From positions 1-37,138 of the forward strand of contig CAJUMV010000038.1 of NCBI GenBank assembly GCA_910587715.1: a stretch of DNA of 37,138 bases. Reading direction: 5' to 3'. The stretch comes from an uncultured Lachnospiraceae bacterium. Its GTDB lineage: Bacteria > Bacillota > Clostridia > Lachnospirales > Lachnospiraceae. Made by a program: the position numbers and the translations under genes. A model generated the notes under the pieces. It saw nothing but the letters and a program-made list of their open reading frames with translations. It searched no databases and was not told where the DNA came from. Every line of letters starts with the position of its first letter. The first letter of the stretch is position 1. This document shows positions 1 to 9,300 of the stretch, piece by piece.

Positions 1-26
1 CCTGCCGTTTGCAGGAGAAGTAAAAG

Positions 27-59
27 AAAATTCGCAGAATGCCCAGTTCTGCGAATTTT
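27..59 (-). terminator. Rho-independent terminator after the sensor kinase gene
   Basis: A 13-bp perfect stem (27-39 pairing with 47-59) encloses a 7-base loop. It begins 6 bases beyond the stop of the minus-strand sensor kinase gene. Read on the minus strand the hairpin is followed by a T-rich tract interrupted by one C. On the plus strand it is followed by an uninterrupted T run, so it may stop transcription from both sides. A small separate inverted repeat (CCTGC/GCAGG) occupies the first 15 bases of the window. Confidence 0.85.
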
Positions 60-65
60 TTTGAA

Positions 66-1319
66 TCAAAAACCGCGAAGCGTAATCCGGCAGTAGCCGC
101 CGCCTTCTTCCCCGTTTCCGAACCAAATTTTCCCGCCATGCGCCAAAATAATCTTCTTCACGATCTCCAGACCACGAATATTTTCTCCCGGCGAATCCTT
201 CTTCCGGCTGCGCAGACGGCGCAGAACTTCTTCGGAGTAACCTACGCCGTTATCTTCCAGACGAATATCACATTTCTTCTTTTCCTGCCACATGGAAATC
301 CTGATTTCCACAGAACCGCTCTTGCCACTGTGCTTCACGCTGTTATTAATCAGGTTGCGGAATACCCGCACAAAAAGCTGTCGGTCTGCATTTACGCATA
401 GCTGCTCCGCAGACGGCGCAATCTGCACATCAATTCCCAGCTCTCCCGGCATGGAATCGTTAAGGAAGGAAACGGCAACGCCTCTGATAATCTCCGCCGG
501 ACGCACTTTTTCTTTCCGCAGCGCCTGCATGGAATATTCCAGTTGAGAAGTCAAATTTAAATCGGCAATCAATTCTTTCATAACCATACTCTGATGCCGT
601 ATTACAGCTGCCTGCTGCCTCGTTTCCTCCGCCAGCCCTTCGCTGTGTTCCAACGTATCGGCGTATCCCATCACCACCGACAAGGGCGTGCGGATATCGT
701 GGGAAATACCGGCTATCCACTCAATACGCGCCCGTTCCCTGTTTCTCGTAAACCGCTTTGTAAAAAGAAATGCCAGCGCCACTATCCAGATAAAATTGAT
801 GAAAAGGCAGGCAAGAATCGTCCGTTTCAAAAAATCCATCCAAGAAATACTAAATTCTATATTGTATTTCCACATTGTCTCCTTCTGCATCCCCACTACC
901 ATAATCCGGTCATCCCATGCGCGCATCTGCACAGGGTATCCTTTCAGATACCACTTACTCATACGGGCAATTTCCGAGCGGCTATACCCCTCCTCAAGCT
1001 CTTCTGGTTTGCGTATGCTCCATATCACCCGTCCGTTCTCATCAAGAAGCATAGCCCATTGTTCTTTCTGTGCAAATTCCTCCGCCAGCTCCTCGTCAAG
1101 CTCATACCCGCTCTTCGTAAGGTGCAGCGCCTCCATAACCCTGCCTCCGTAAATATAGCTGGAATCTGTATTCACATAGACGACCGCCGCTGAGATAAGA
1201 AACACGATATTTAATATGCCCGTCAGCAAAGCAACGCCAAAAACCGACAACACACCGTAAAATATAAGGCGTGCCATTTTTTTGTAATTATAGTTCAACT
1301 CTCCTTTTAAGCTTCTCAT
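66..1319 (-). CDS. Membrane sensor histidine kinase of a two-component system
   Basis: This 417 aa protein is a sensor kinase that would autophosphorylate and pass the phosphate to the response regulator encoded just upstream. Two hydrophobic segments (about residues 15-48 and 164-187) flank a roughly 115-residue extracytoplasmic sensor domain with no recognisable fold. The H-box contains SHDIRTPL with the phosphoacceptor His at 207. The N-box (NLINNSVKH, about 322-330), a DNGVG motif (356-360) and a shortened G2 region follow. The start ATG overlaps the regulator stop as ATGA, so the two are translationally coupled. A strong terminator lies just past the stop. The ligand is unknown. The kinase class is certain from the motifs; a role in sensing an envelope signal is inference from the neighbouring lantibiotic-type ABC transporter genes. 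Confidence 0.95.
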   Translation of the reverse strand: MRSLKGELNYNYKKMARLIFYGVLSVFGVALLTGILNIVFLISAAVVYVNTDSSYIYGGRVMEALHLTKSGYELDEELAEEFAQKEQWAMLLDENGRVIWSIRKPEELEEGYSRSEIARMSKWYLKGYPVQMRAWDDRIMVVGMQKETMWKYNIEFSISWMDFLKRTILACLFINFIWIVALAFLFTKRFTRNRERARIEWIAGISHDIRTPLSVVMGYADTLEHSEGLAEETRQQAAVIRHQSMVMKELIADLNLTSQLEYSMQALRKEKVRPAEIIRGVAVSFLNDSMPGELGIDVQIAPSAEQLCVNADRQLFVRVFRNLINNSVKHSGKSGSVEIRISMWQEKKKCDIRLEDNGVGYSEEVLRRLRSRKKDSPGENIRGLEIVKKIILAHGGKIWFGNGEEGGGYCRITLRGF

Positions 1320-2089
1320 ACCAATCTGTATCCCAACCCTCTCACCGTCAACAGATGCTTTGGATGGGAAGGATCTTCCTCAATTTTCTCCCGCAGCCTG
1401 CGGATATGCACCACCAGCGTATTTTCATATCCGTAATTTTCTTCCTTCCAGACAGCATCACATAATGCGTCAACGGTCACGATCCGTCCTCTCTCCTGCG
1501 CCAGTTTCTGTAAGATGGCGTATTCCTTCGCCGTCAGAGTCATTTCCTCCGCTTCTTCTGCCGCACCGTTTTCGCCACTCTGCGCTATGCCATCCCGGTT
1601 TTTATTCGTCTCTCCATTTTCTGTGTCCCTGCTCCAATGCACGACCCCGCTGCCCAGATCCACTATACATCTGCCAAGTACAATCTTCTCTGTCTCCTGT
1701 ATACTCTTGACCCGATACACCCGTTTCAGCACCGCCGTTACCCGCAAAATCAATTCCTCCGGCAAAAATGGCTTCGTAATATAATCGTCCGCGCCGAGTC
1801 CCAGCCCCCGCAGACGGCTTTCGTCCTCATCCCGCGCCGACAGGAAAATCACGGGTACCTCCGACATTTGCCGCAGCTTTTTCAATAAAGAAAATCCGTC
1901 TCCGTCGGGCAGCATGACATCCAGAAGAACGAGATGCGGCTCTTTTAACGCAAACAGTTCCTCCGCTTCCAGGCAGTTTGCCGCCACAGTCACGTTATGA
2001 AATCCCGCGCGGCGCAGGAAGCCGCTTACCATATCGCGCAGTGCCTTCTCATCATCTACAAGCAAAACTTTGCAGCCATATAAATTCAT
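1316..2089 (-). CDS. OmpR-family response regulator
   Basis: This 257 aa protein is a DNA-binding response regulator partnered with the sensor kinase that overlaps its 3' end. The receiver domain (about 5-120) shows the acidic pair D12-D13, the phosphoacceptor D57 in LLDVMLPD, S84 and K106 in the TKPF loop. The winged-helix domain (about 183-257) ends with the family hallmark VRGLGYRLV. The linker (about 150-182) is longer than usual and rich in E, N and G. The gene has its own probable sigma-A promoter, preceded by a TTAAGGTAAACGTAA box that recurs upstream of the giant-protein operon. This suggests autoregulation plus control of that operon; that regulatory link is inference. Confidence 0.96.
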   Translation of the reverse strand: MNLYGCKVLLVDDEKALRDMVSGFLRRAGFHNVTVAANCLEAEELFALKEPHLVLLDVMLPDGDGFSLLKKLRQMSEVPVIFLSARDEDESRLRGLGLGADDYITKPFLPEELILRVTAVLKRVYRVKSIQETEKIVLGRCIVDLGSGVVHWSRDTENGETNKNRDGIAQSGENGAAEEAEEMTLTAKEYAILQKLAQERGRIVTVDALCDAVWKEENYGYENTLVVHIRRLREKIEEDPSHPKHLLTVRGLGYRLV

Positions 2090-2125
2090 GGAAAATTCCT
2101 CTCATTTTGACCAGTTCCCTAGTTC

Positions 2126-2154
2126 AGTATATTATTTTCCACACTGTCTGAAAA
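2126..2154 (-). promoter_or_regulatory. Probable sigma-A promoter of the two-component operon
   Basis: On the minus strand TTTTCA (2149-2154) and TATACT (2126-2131) are separated by 17 bases, and they lie 36 bases or more upstream of the regulator ATG at 2089. The same TATACT -10 element and 17-base spacing occur in the probable promoter of the giant-protein operon. Confidence 0.6.
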
Positions 2155-2170
2155 GATTCCTGCGCGATTC

Positions 2171-2186
2171 TTAAGGTAAACGTAAG
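2171..2186. promoter_or_regulatory. Candidate response-regulator box, copy 1
   Basis: The sequence TTAAGGTAAACGTAAG contains two TAAG half-sites spaced 11 bases apart, a layout typical of OmpR-family operators (direct repeats one helical turn apart). It lies 16 bases upstream of the -35 of the two-component promoter. A copy differing at one of the first 15 positions is found at 17980-17994. The function is inferred from the repeat, its position and the neighbouring regulator gene. Confidence 0.55.
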
Positions 2187-2195
2187 ATTCAGAAA

Positions 2196-4697
2196 TTACT
2201 GTCCGGCAAATTTCCGCAGCTCATCCCTGAGTGCAATGCCTTTCTCTGTAAGCTGTACCGGCTTCTCTTCCTCTTTCTCATTCTGCGCGTGGAAATCACC
2301 GGACCAGAATCCGTCCGCCTCGATATAATTGGGCTTTTCCTCTCCTTCAAAAACGAAATGATATACGATATCATGGTAAGGCTCCGTAATCACCTCCGAG
2401 ATTTCCGACACGCCGTCTGGCGTCATAAGCCAGTCCCCGGCCTGCAATTCGCCTGCCGCCATACGTCTGCCCTCCGGTGCTGTCCCGTCGCTGACTAACA
2501 TGGCGTGACCGCCGGAAACGCGGGTCTGCTTACCGTCCCGCGTCACGATTCGGATAATCTCCTCATCCTCTCCTGTCAGGATACCCGACACCGTGAGCAT
2601 GTTACCGTCCCGCGCGCAGATTTGATCTCCCGCCTCTATTTGATCCGTCCGTCTTGTTCTGCCGTCCGCGGTCGTGATCAGCGTATCTTTCGCAAAACAG
2701 CCCCAATAAATCTCTATGGGCGGGATATAGACTGTCGTCGCATTCTCGCGCACATAATACGAGGTGACCATATCCGGCAAATGATCACTTCCATAAATAG
2801 TAATTTCATAGGTATCATAATCGCAACCCGCCAATTTTTCATGTTCAACCCTTAAAACAAACCTCCCCGCCAGAAAACATTTATGTAGACTGTTATTCAG
2901 AAAATCACCGGAAATCCCGCTGTACCAGTCATACGGGCTCAACCCCGCATCCACAGGCAGCTTCAAATCAAAATGCGCCGTTTTTGTCTTGCTGTCATAG
3001 GTCAGCGCGCCATTTTTCTGTAATGCCTCTCCCAGTTTATCGGGCGATATATCCTCGCGGTGTCGTGCCAAGGTATATCTCTCTTCCTTTAAGAAATAAT
3101 GCATCGTCGACACCGGCACCTGCTTGCCGTCCTCTAAAATATAAGAATCTATTTTCGCGCCCGTCACTTTCCCTTTGGACACATCCCGTAGTACAATGTC
3201 ACCTGAAATCGGAATAATTGTACGAAGATTTTTGATATTGTTATTATGATGATATGGACCATTTTCATCCCAATAATCTGCATCACTCAACAATTGCGGA
3301 TTATTTCCGGGTGTCCTTCCGTACAGGAACTTGATTGTTCCATCCGTCTTTCCCTGATGCCAATGAGGATTCGTCACCGTTATTTTTTTAACGTAGCTGG
3401 TAGCTTTCTTCCGGCTAAAATAGAAGGACTGGCTAAGCGGTTCCAGAGAAATCACTTCCTGGTTTTCATTATAATAGGATATGTTCATCTCCATAACCAG
3501 ATTCCTGCCCTCAATCTCTTCCCACGGTATCTCTTCCGTCTCCACCTCATCCACGATGTGCTCGACATGATCCTCATACAAAAGCGTCATTTGCTGATAT
3601 GTTTGGCCGGATCCCGCATCCCTGAAATTCAGACGTACAACAGACTCCACCAGCCGGGGATCGGCATCATCAGCCGCCTTCTCGGAAACTATCGGCAAGG
3701 AGTTATAATAATTGGACTGCAATGCGACGGAAAATTTATAAAAATCATATTCTTCCTCCGCATTGTCCGACACCGCAGCCTTACAACACGCCTCGCCTTT
3801 GACTGCCACGCCGATCTGACTGGCTGCTGTTATCTGTGTTTCAAAACGATACTCCGGAGCGTCATCCACCGCGCTTCGACCGCACAGCATACCTTCCGTC
3901 TCCCGCATCCTGCACACCGCAGACCAAATCCGGGGATACTTTTGCAGGCACATTTCCCCTCCGTAAGCCTGGATAAACCTTCTCAGATCCCCGTCGTCCC
4001 GCAGATCGAGTATCCTCGGTCCTGTTGTCGGCAGGAGCGTATTCATTAGATCGCTCTCGGTTCCATTGACAGACACCCCGCCGTCAGGATGATGTATTGT
4101 TATCTTCCCGTCTCTCCCCTGCCTGCCTCCGTTTCCGCCGTCTCCGCATCTGCCTCCCTTTGTACCCTTTTGGCCGCTGCCGCCGCCTTTCCCTGCGGCA
4201 CAGGCGCCGCCTTCTCCACCAGATCCTCCGCGGCCGCCTCTTGCCGAGTATGCATAAGCATAACTTGTAGATTTCTTGTTCTTCCTGTCATAATAAAAGT
4301 CTATCTCTGCACCGTCCCCGCCGTCTCCGCCATCGCCGCCGTCTCCGCCGTCCAATCCGTCCTCACCGCTCTTTCCCGTGCCGCCGTTCCCACCGTTCCC
4401 GCCGGCGGCCTTAATATGCACATCTCCTTCCAGATCCTTGACGGTTATCTTAATCCTCCCGCCGCTATGACCGTCTCCGCCTCTCTCACCTGAATCGTAA
4501 GCGGCGTCTTTCCCGTCCTCTCCCGTGACAAGAATATCAAACTCATTGACGCACGGATTGGTTTTGTGATTAATCAGCTTCCGGATCGTAAGCTCTGTGA
4601 GCTCCTCCGAAATGATAAGGCATCCCTCTTCAACCAGCTCAACACAATCCAAATCCTCCGTAATAATCATTTCCCCTGAAATCGTTTGTTTACCCAT
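2196..4697 (-). CDS. Large protein with Gly-X-Y repeat region and C-terminal Hint domain
   Basis: This 833 aa protein is the last gene of the large minus-strand operon. The start at 4697 (MGKQTI) is chosen because AGGA sits 10 bases upstream; the frame stays open for 30 more codons, but those overlap the preceding gene. A glycine-rich region (about 69-197) contains uninterrupted Gly-X-Y triplets, many of them Gly-Gly-Asp, without proline. A middle section of about 450 residues is unrecognised and looks beta-rich. The C-terminus is a Hint (hedgehog/intein-type) domain: the nucleophile-position Cys667 opens CFAKDTLITTADG, and a block-B-like SGGHAML holds His731. The end near GDFHAQN lacks the classical intein HN-plus-nucleophile junction and has a charged tail of about 30 residues. 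Hint domains catalyse self-cleavage or splicing; here autocleavage or ester transfer is possible but unproven. No signal peptide or membrane helix is visible. Confidence 0.85.
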   Translation of the reverse strand: MGKQTISGEMIITEDLDCVELVEEGCLIISEELTELTIRKLINHKTNPCVNEFDILVTGEDGKDAAYDSGERGGDGHSGGRIKITVKDLEGDVHIKAAGGNGGNGGTGKSGEDGLDGGDGGDGGDGGDGAEIDFYYDRKNKKSTSYAYAYSARGGRGGSGGEGGACAAGKGGGSGQKGTKGGRCGDGGNGGRQGRDGKITIHHPDGGVSVNGTESDLMNTLLPTTGPRILDLRDDGDLRRFIQAYGGEMCLQKYPRIWSAVCRMRETEGMLCGRSAVDDAPEYRFETQITAASQIGVAVKGEACCKAAVSDNAEEEYDFYKFSVALQSNYYNSLPIVSEKAADDADPRLVESVVRLNFRDAGSGQTYQQMTLLYEDHVEHIVDEVETEEIPWEEIEGRNLVMEMNISYYNENQEVISLEPLSQSFYFSRKKATSYVKKITVTNPHWHQGKTDGTIKFLYGRTPGNNPQLLSDADYWDENGPYHHNNNIKNLRTIIPISGDIVLRDVSKGKVTGAKIDSYILEDGKQVPVSTMHYFLKEERYTLARHREDISPDKLGEALQKNGALTYDSKTKTAHFDLKLPVDAGLSPYDWYSGISGDFLNNSLHKCFLAGRFVLRVEHEKLAGCDYDTYEITIYGSDHLPDMVTSYYVRENATTVYIPPIEIYWGCFAKDTLITTADGRTRRTDQIEAGDQICARDGNMLTVSGILTGEDEEIIRIVTRDGKQTRVSGGHAMLVSDGTAPEGRRMAAGELQAGDWLMTPDGVSEISEVITEPYHDIVYHFVFEGEEKPNYIEADGFWSGDFHAQNEKEEEKPVQLTEKGIALRDELRKFAGQ
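4311..4403 (-). repeat. Coding tandem Gly-X-Y triplets
   Basis: About ten consecutive Gly-X-Y triplets in the Hint protein, ending in four Gly-Gly-Asp units, give an imperfect 9-base tandem repeat at the DNA level (4311-4354). A second, less regular glycine-rich stretch is encoded at about 4108-4245. Such short repeats can change copy number by slippage in steps that keep the frame. Confidence 0.75.
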
Positions 4698-4713
4698 ATA
4701 AATATTTTCCTTT

Positions 4714-6360
4714 CTAAAATTTGTAATGCCAGCTTTCCGTTCCTTCTTCCGTCCAGAAAAATCCTCTGATTTCTTCCCCGTCAACACCCCCTATCGCCGG
4801 TCTTGTCCTTTTCATAAAGCCCGGAAAATAATGCACATCCATAAATTTCTCACGATCGCATACCTCAAAAGCATACCCGTTCAGCACGATGTATACCGCA
4901 TTGGATTTCACCAGCCAGAGATTGTCATCCGGCGTCTCGAGACATTCAAAAATATTATCCCTGAAATCATCATCCAGATCGTAAAAGTACACCTTGTTAT
5001 TGCTGCAGGAAAACGCCAGATAGCTCCTCTTTCCATCGGCAAGCACATCCGCCGCCACAAGTCTCGCATCCGCCGGAACATTCATATACTGTCCGTTCAT
5101 CAGCGCGCCGCCCTTTAACTCATAGACTGCCATCACGTCCTGAAACACCAATACAATCCTGGGATTCCCCGGATCCGACAAAAGCGCGTAAGCTGCCAAA
5201 GCGGTTCTGGCTATGACTTTGCCGGACCACGTTTTGCTATTCCAGTCCATCTCGCAATAGGTCAGCTTACTGTCATCCAGATAACATACACAGAATTTAT
5301 CCTCCGAGAGAGTCGAAGAATAGAAAGTATAGCCGGAAGCTGCAGCCGTATTTTCGGCATAAGTTTCCCATGTAACACAATCATCGCTGACATACAGGGT
5401 TGGATGGATGTACAGGTAATATTGTTCCCCATTGTCCTGATAAATTTTAAAACGCCCTTTCTCGTCCGTCCCGGGAAGACCTGTCGGCACTGCCTTTGCC
5501 TTATCCCACAGCGTCCGATATACCACCACGGACTGTTGTACCGCACATGCGTTATTGTAAGCTAAAAGTGTAAATTTCCGCTCCCTGTCGATTTTGACAT
5601 GATAGGGCGGAAGGTTTGCCACCACGGCTCCGTTTTCGTCATACAGGAATGTCGATGCTTTCGCATCCTGGCAGATTCGCCATGAAATATCGCAGTCCCC
5701 GCCTTTGTGTACCACCGTCACAGGGTTTTCCGACCCTGAGACATAAGCGCCGAACCGTTCGATATAAGCCGTGTATTCCCACGCAAGACTGCGCGTATAT
5801 TCGATGCGTTCCTCCACCCCGCAAAGCAGCTCATCAAAATGACAGATGCAGACATCCAGCTTGATGGTGTCTCCCGGCACAAATCTTTTTGTAAAAACAC
5901 ACTTATCCGACAACTGAAAGGTCACCGAAAAATCTGGTTCCAAAAAATCCTTCGTTGTCGTAATCACCATGCAGCCCTTCCCCGTATCCGGACATATGCC
6001 ATAACCGATTTCCCAGTCCTTGTCGCCGTTTACATGAAACAAGTTACAGAAAGCCGCCACCCGGTCATTCCTGTCGTCCTCCGCATCAAACAACTGCTCG
6101 AAGCCTTTCATATAGATCGTCGGATATTCTTCGCCCTTCCCAACGCCTGTACGCATACTTTCCTTTTTCAATGCTGACACATCCCCGGTTATGGTAATAG
6201 AAAAGTCACTCTTAACCAGATAGATATCCGGATATTGTGAGACAAAGATTTTCTCCGGCAGTCTAACATCAATCCCTCCCGTCAACTGTATTGGTGTCTC
6301 CTTCCTCTCTATTGTCTTTCGTTTGTCCAGTTTACTTCCTCCTCTCTGCCAGTATGCCAT
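4714..6360 (-). CDS. Uncharacterised protein, possible beta-propeller-like C-terminal half
   Basis: I do not recognise a named family in this protein of 538-548 aa. The C-terminal half (about 310-548) holds repeated short strands with aromatic and acidic turns (for example the stretches around YVSDDCVTW, VYFYDLDDDF and GFFWTEEGTESW), which resembles a beta-propeller or sialidase-like repeat. This is only an impression. The protein is soluble, with no signal peptide or transmembrane segment. The ATG at 6360 overlaps the preceding gene by 29 bases and has no clear ribosome-binding site. A CTG codon at 6330 lies just after the upstream stop and has a perfect GAGGAGG seven bases before it, so the real start may be that CTG (538 aa). 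It is the fifth gene of the operon and is followed by the Hint protein gene, whose frame it overlaps only if the long form of that gene is used. Confidence 0.8.
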   Translation of the reverse strand: MAYWQRGGSKLDKRKTIERKETPIQLTGGIDVRLPEKIFVSQYPDIYLVKSDFSITITGDVSALKKESMRTGVGKGEEYPTIYMKGFEQLFDAEDDRNDRVAAFCNLFHVNGDKDWEIGYGICPDTGKGCMVITTTKDFLEPDFSVTFQLSDKCVFTKRFVPGDTIKLDVCICHFDELLCGVEERIEYTRSLAWEYTAYIERFGAYVSGSENPVTVVHKGGDCDISWRICQDAKASTFLYDENGAVVANLPPYHVKIDRERKFTLLAYNNACAVQQSVVVYRTLWDKAKAVPTGLPGTDEKGRFKIYQDNGEQYYLYIHPTLYVSDDCVTWETYAENTAAASGYTFYSSTLSEDKFCVCYLDDSKLTYCEMDWNSKTWSGKVIARTALAAYALLSDPGNPRIVLVFQDVMAVYELKGGALMNGQYMNVPADARLVAADVLADGKRSYLAFSCSNNKVYFYDLDDDFRDNIFECLETPDDNLWLVKSNAVYIVLNGYAFEVCDREKFMDVHYFPGFMKRTRPAIGGVDGEEIRGFFWTEEGTESWHYKF

Positions 6361-9300
6361 CGACGATCATCGACCCCGCCTCGGCGATTTCTCCCATCGA
6401 TAACGCATGATTTACAATTGCCAGCTCTTCATATTCCGGTTCTTGCTGTATTTGCGCACTGTGCTCGGCCCTCGGATAAAACAGGCTGTACTCGGTCCCT
6501 TTCACAAATTCCGGCAGCTGTGCCGTCTCCTGCTGCGCAAGCACCGTATTGAGCTGCGCGGCACACAGCTGGTATGACGAGAAGTCCACATGCTCCCCGC
6601 AGACTTCCGCCTGTTTTACCGGCAGGATCCCCGTGGTCACCGTGACCTTTAACATCGGGTCAAACAGCAAAGGGACATACGCCGCACCGCCCATTCCCCG
6701 CACGGTGACAGGCGGCGCATCCAGGTACTTTGCATCCGCCCGCCCGGCTCCAAAAGCGGCAAAACCATGTTCAAAATCCTGCGTGAAGCCGCAGCATACC
6801 CCGTCCGTGCTTCTGTTCCTGTCCCCGAACATAACGGGAAATTCCTGTGCCGCAAGCCCGGCATCCTCAAATCTGCCGATGTCTTCATCCCTCCTTGACC
6901 AGTGGGGCGCGCCATAATATTCCAGCTCTACCGCCATTTCCGCCAGCACAAGCGCACGCCCAAAGATAAAATGATTCTGTGCCAGGGGAACGGTAGCGTT
7001 TAGCTTGGTGTCTATGGTCTCCATCACTTCGGCAAAGGCTGGTGTATCCTGTGCCAGAACATGAATCAGCTTCTCGAGCCGCGGATCCACCGTCCTCGGC
7101 GCGACGGGCGATGGGAGGAATCTGCCAAACGTTCTCTTTTTCCCCTCAATCGTCCGATACACCATCTTCAATACCCCGATACTTTCCCCGGAAGCAGAGA
7201 ACACGTTCAAGTTCCTGTTCAACAAATCGGGCAGGAAAATACCAATCACAGGCGTCCCACACGGAAAAGGGGAAAAGAAAACCGACCGGTTCCCTGCCGA
7301 CACAAAATCCGCCTTCAGCCTGGCTGCGGAAGTGAGCGAAAGCGGCAAAAAACACATGCCATCCTGCACCGGCAATAAATTTTCCGAGAAATATTTTTTA
7401 CCCCGAAAAGTCAGCTCATCGTCCAACAGTTTCCTCTGTTCCCCAAAAGAAGATACCATGGCAAGTTTGGACAACCCGAAGTACCCCTCCCTGAGCGGAA
7501 AAATTCGCGCGTCACGCAGCACTGCCAGTCTTTCTGCCTCCGGCTCGTAGAAAGTTTTCTCCTCCGGCGAGATACAGGCGGCTACTTCCCGGGAAAAGGC
7601 ATCCTTCGGGTCAATCGTAATGGGATACTGACAGGCATGGGCAAGCCCGCACAGATCAATAGTAAAACCGTCCAGTCTCTGGGATACCGCCGCCAAATCC
7701 TTAATCTTCCCAGCCAGCTTCGTAATCTCAGGATCGTCCAAGTGCAGGGTCAGATATTTCTCCATCTGTTCCTGCAAACGGTATACACCGTGGGGCGTAA
7801 GCACAGTAATGCCCTCGCTGTGTACATCATGCCGCTGCCTGCTGCCCCGATACACGTAATCCGTATCTCCGTACTGCAAAACGCTTTCCGCAGGAACCGC
7901 ATCCCTGTAATCGGGGTAAAACGCCGACTCCCACTGCATCAAAAGGGTAACCTGTTCTTCCGCTTCCCCGTTATAGACCACCGGAGAAACCTTGTCAGGA
8001 ATCACCGGGGACAGTCCTAACCCCGGCAGCAGATTCTTCCGATCCAACAGCACCGCCGAAACGATATAGTCCTTACATCCTTTCCATGCACCCATATTCT
8101 CGTCAAAAACATGCGGATCCGCGAAATATCTCCGGATCTCTTCCGCCGGGATATCCGCCGCAAGCGGTCCGGTCAGGCACAGAAGCGTGCCGTCCTTCTC
8201 AAACCGCCCGTCCTCCCCGAAAGCGTATGTCCTGTTCATGCCCTCGCCAAACAACATCACTGTCGGGTCATTTTGCAGGAAAAAGGGTTCGCCAGCTTCT
8301 TTCTCCAGCGTGCCGCCTATCTTTGCAAGGAGTTGTTCCAACGCGCCTTTCCCTGCTTCCGCCTCCTTTAGTTTGTCATAAATATCTGTCCTTCGCTTGT
8401 TGATCGCCTGAAACAGCGGCGCCATATATCCTTTGATCTCTTCTTCCCGCTGCGGTCCTGCGTCCATATAAAGTTCCCACAGATAATACAGGGAATCCTT
8501 CTGATATTCCAGCATACGGCGCATCTTGCCAATCTCACGTTCCAGTAAAGCAAGCTGTGCATATTGCTTTTCGATTTCCGCCATATCCGCTTTATGGTCT
8601 CCCTCCAGGTCTTTTGGCAGTTTTACGCTGTAAGACCTCTCTATGGGGTCCAGCCTGGAAAATCCCCTGTAATGGATATCATCATCAATCTTAAAATCAC
8701 CGTCCGGCAAAGACGCCTCGCCCGCCGTGTCGTACTGGATGGACGTCAGAAAACGCTCCATTCCCTCCCGGTCTCCAAAATACTTTTCACCGATGATTGC
8801 CGACAGCGCTTCCGCAGAGCTCTTGCCTATGCCTATGTTGATCTCTCCCACCGGCACCGGCTGCTTTCTGGAAAGGTCGATGCCGCCTGCCACACCGAAT
8901 ACCATGCTCGCCTGACAGACCGTCCCTTCCCCGTCAAGCGACAGGTCATAATCCGCCATAACCTTTTTCATATCGTCGGTATTTTGCACCTGATGGAACA
9001 GGTCATTGACCGGATTGGAATAAATCCCCGTCACGCAATAAGTAAGCACCGCATCCGCCGGTACGCCTTCCAGACTGTCGTAAAATCCAAATACGCTTGC
9101 GCAGCTCGGGTAGTATGCCGAAAACATCGGATTTCCGGCGCCCAGCGCTGTAATTCTGTCAAAGTATCCGCACTCTCCCACCGGCTCGGGCGCCGGTCTG
9201 TTCGCGGGATAGTTCCTCCCCATATATCGAAAGCGGTGTCTTGTACGCGTGTCGTCGAATTTCGGAATAGTGATGCTGTCACTGTAGGCATCGTCAAGGG

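Noticed and set aside
2196..2700. Hint domain considered as a splicing intein interrupting a host gene
   Set aside because: No extein continues after the domain; only a tail of about 30 residues follows and the C-terminal splice junction is missing.
3246..4049. 267 aa plus-strand open frame opposite the Hint-domain gene
   Set aside because: It lies wholly antisense to a long gene with recognisable domains, has no ribosome-binding site and looks like a frame shadow.
4101..4490. Regular short repeats considered as a CRISPR or minisatellite
   Set aside because: The repeats are codon-based Gly-X-Y units inside an open gene, with no spacers.
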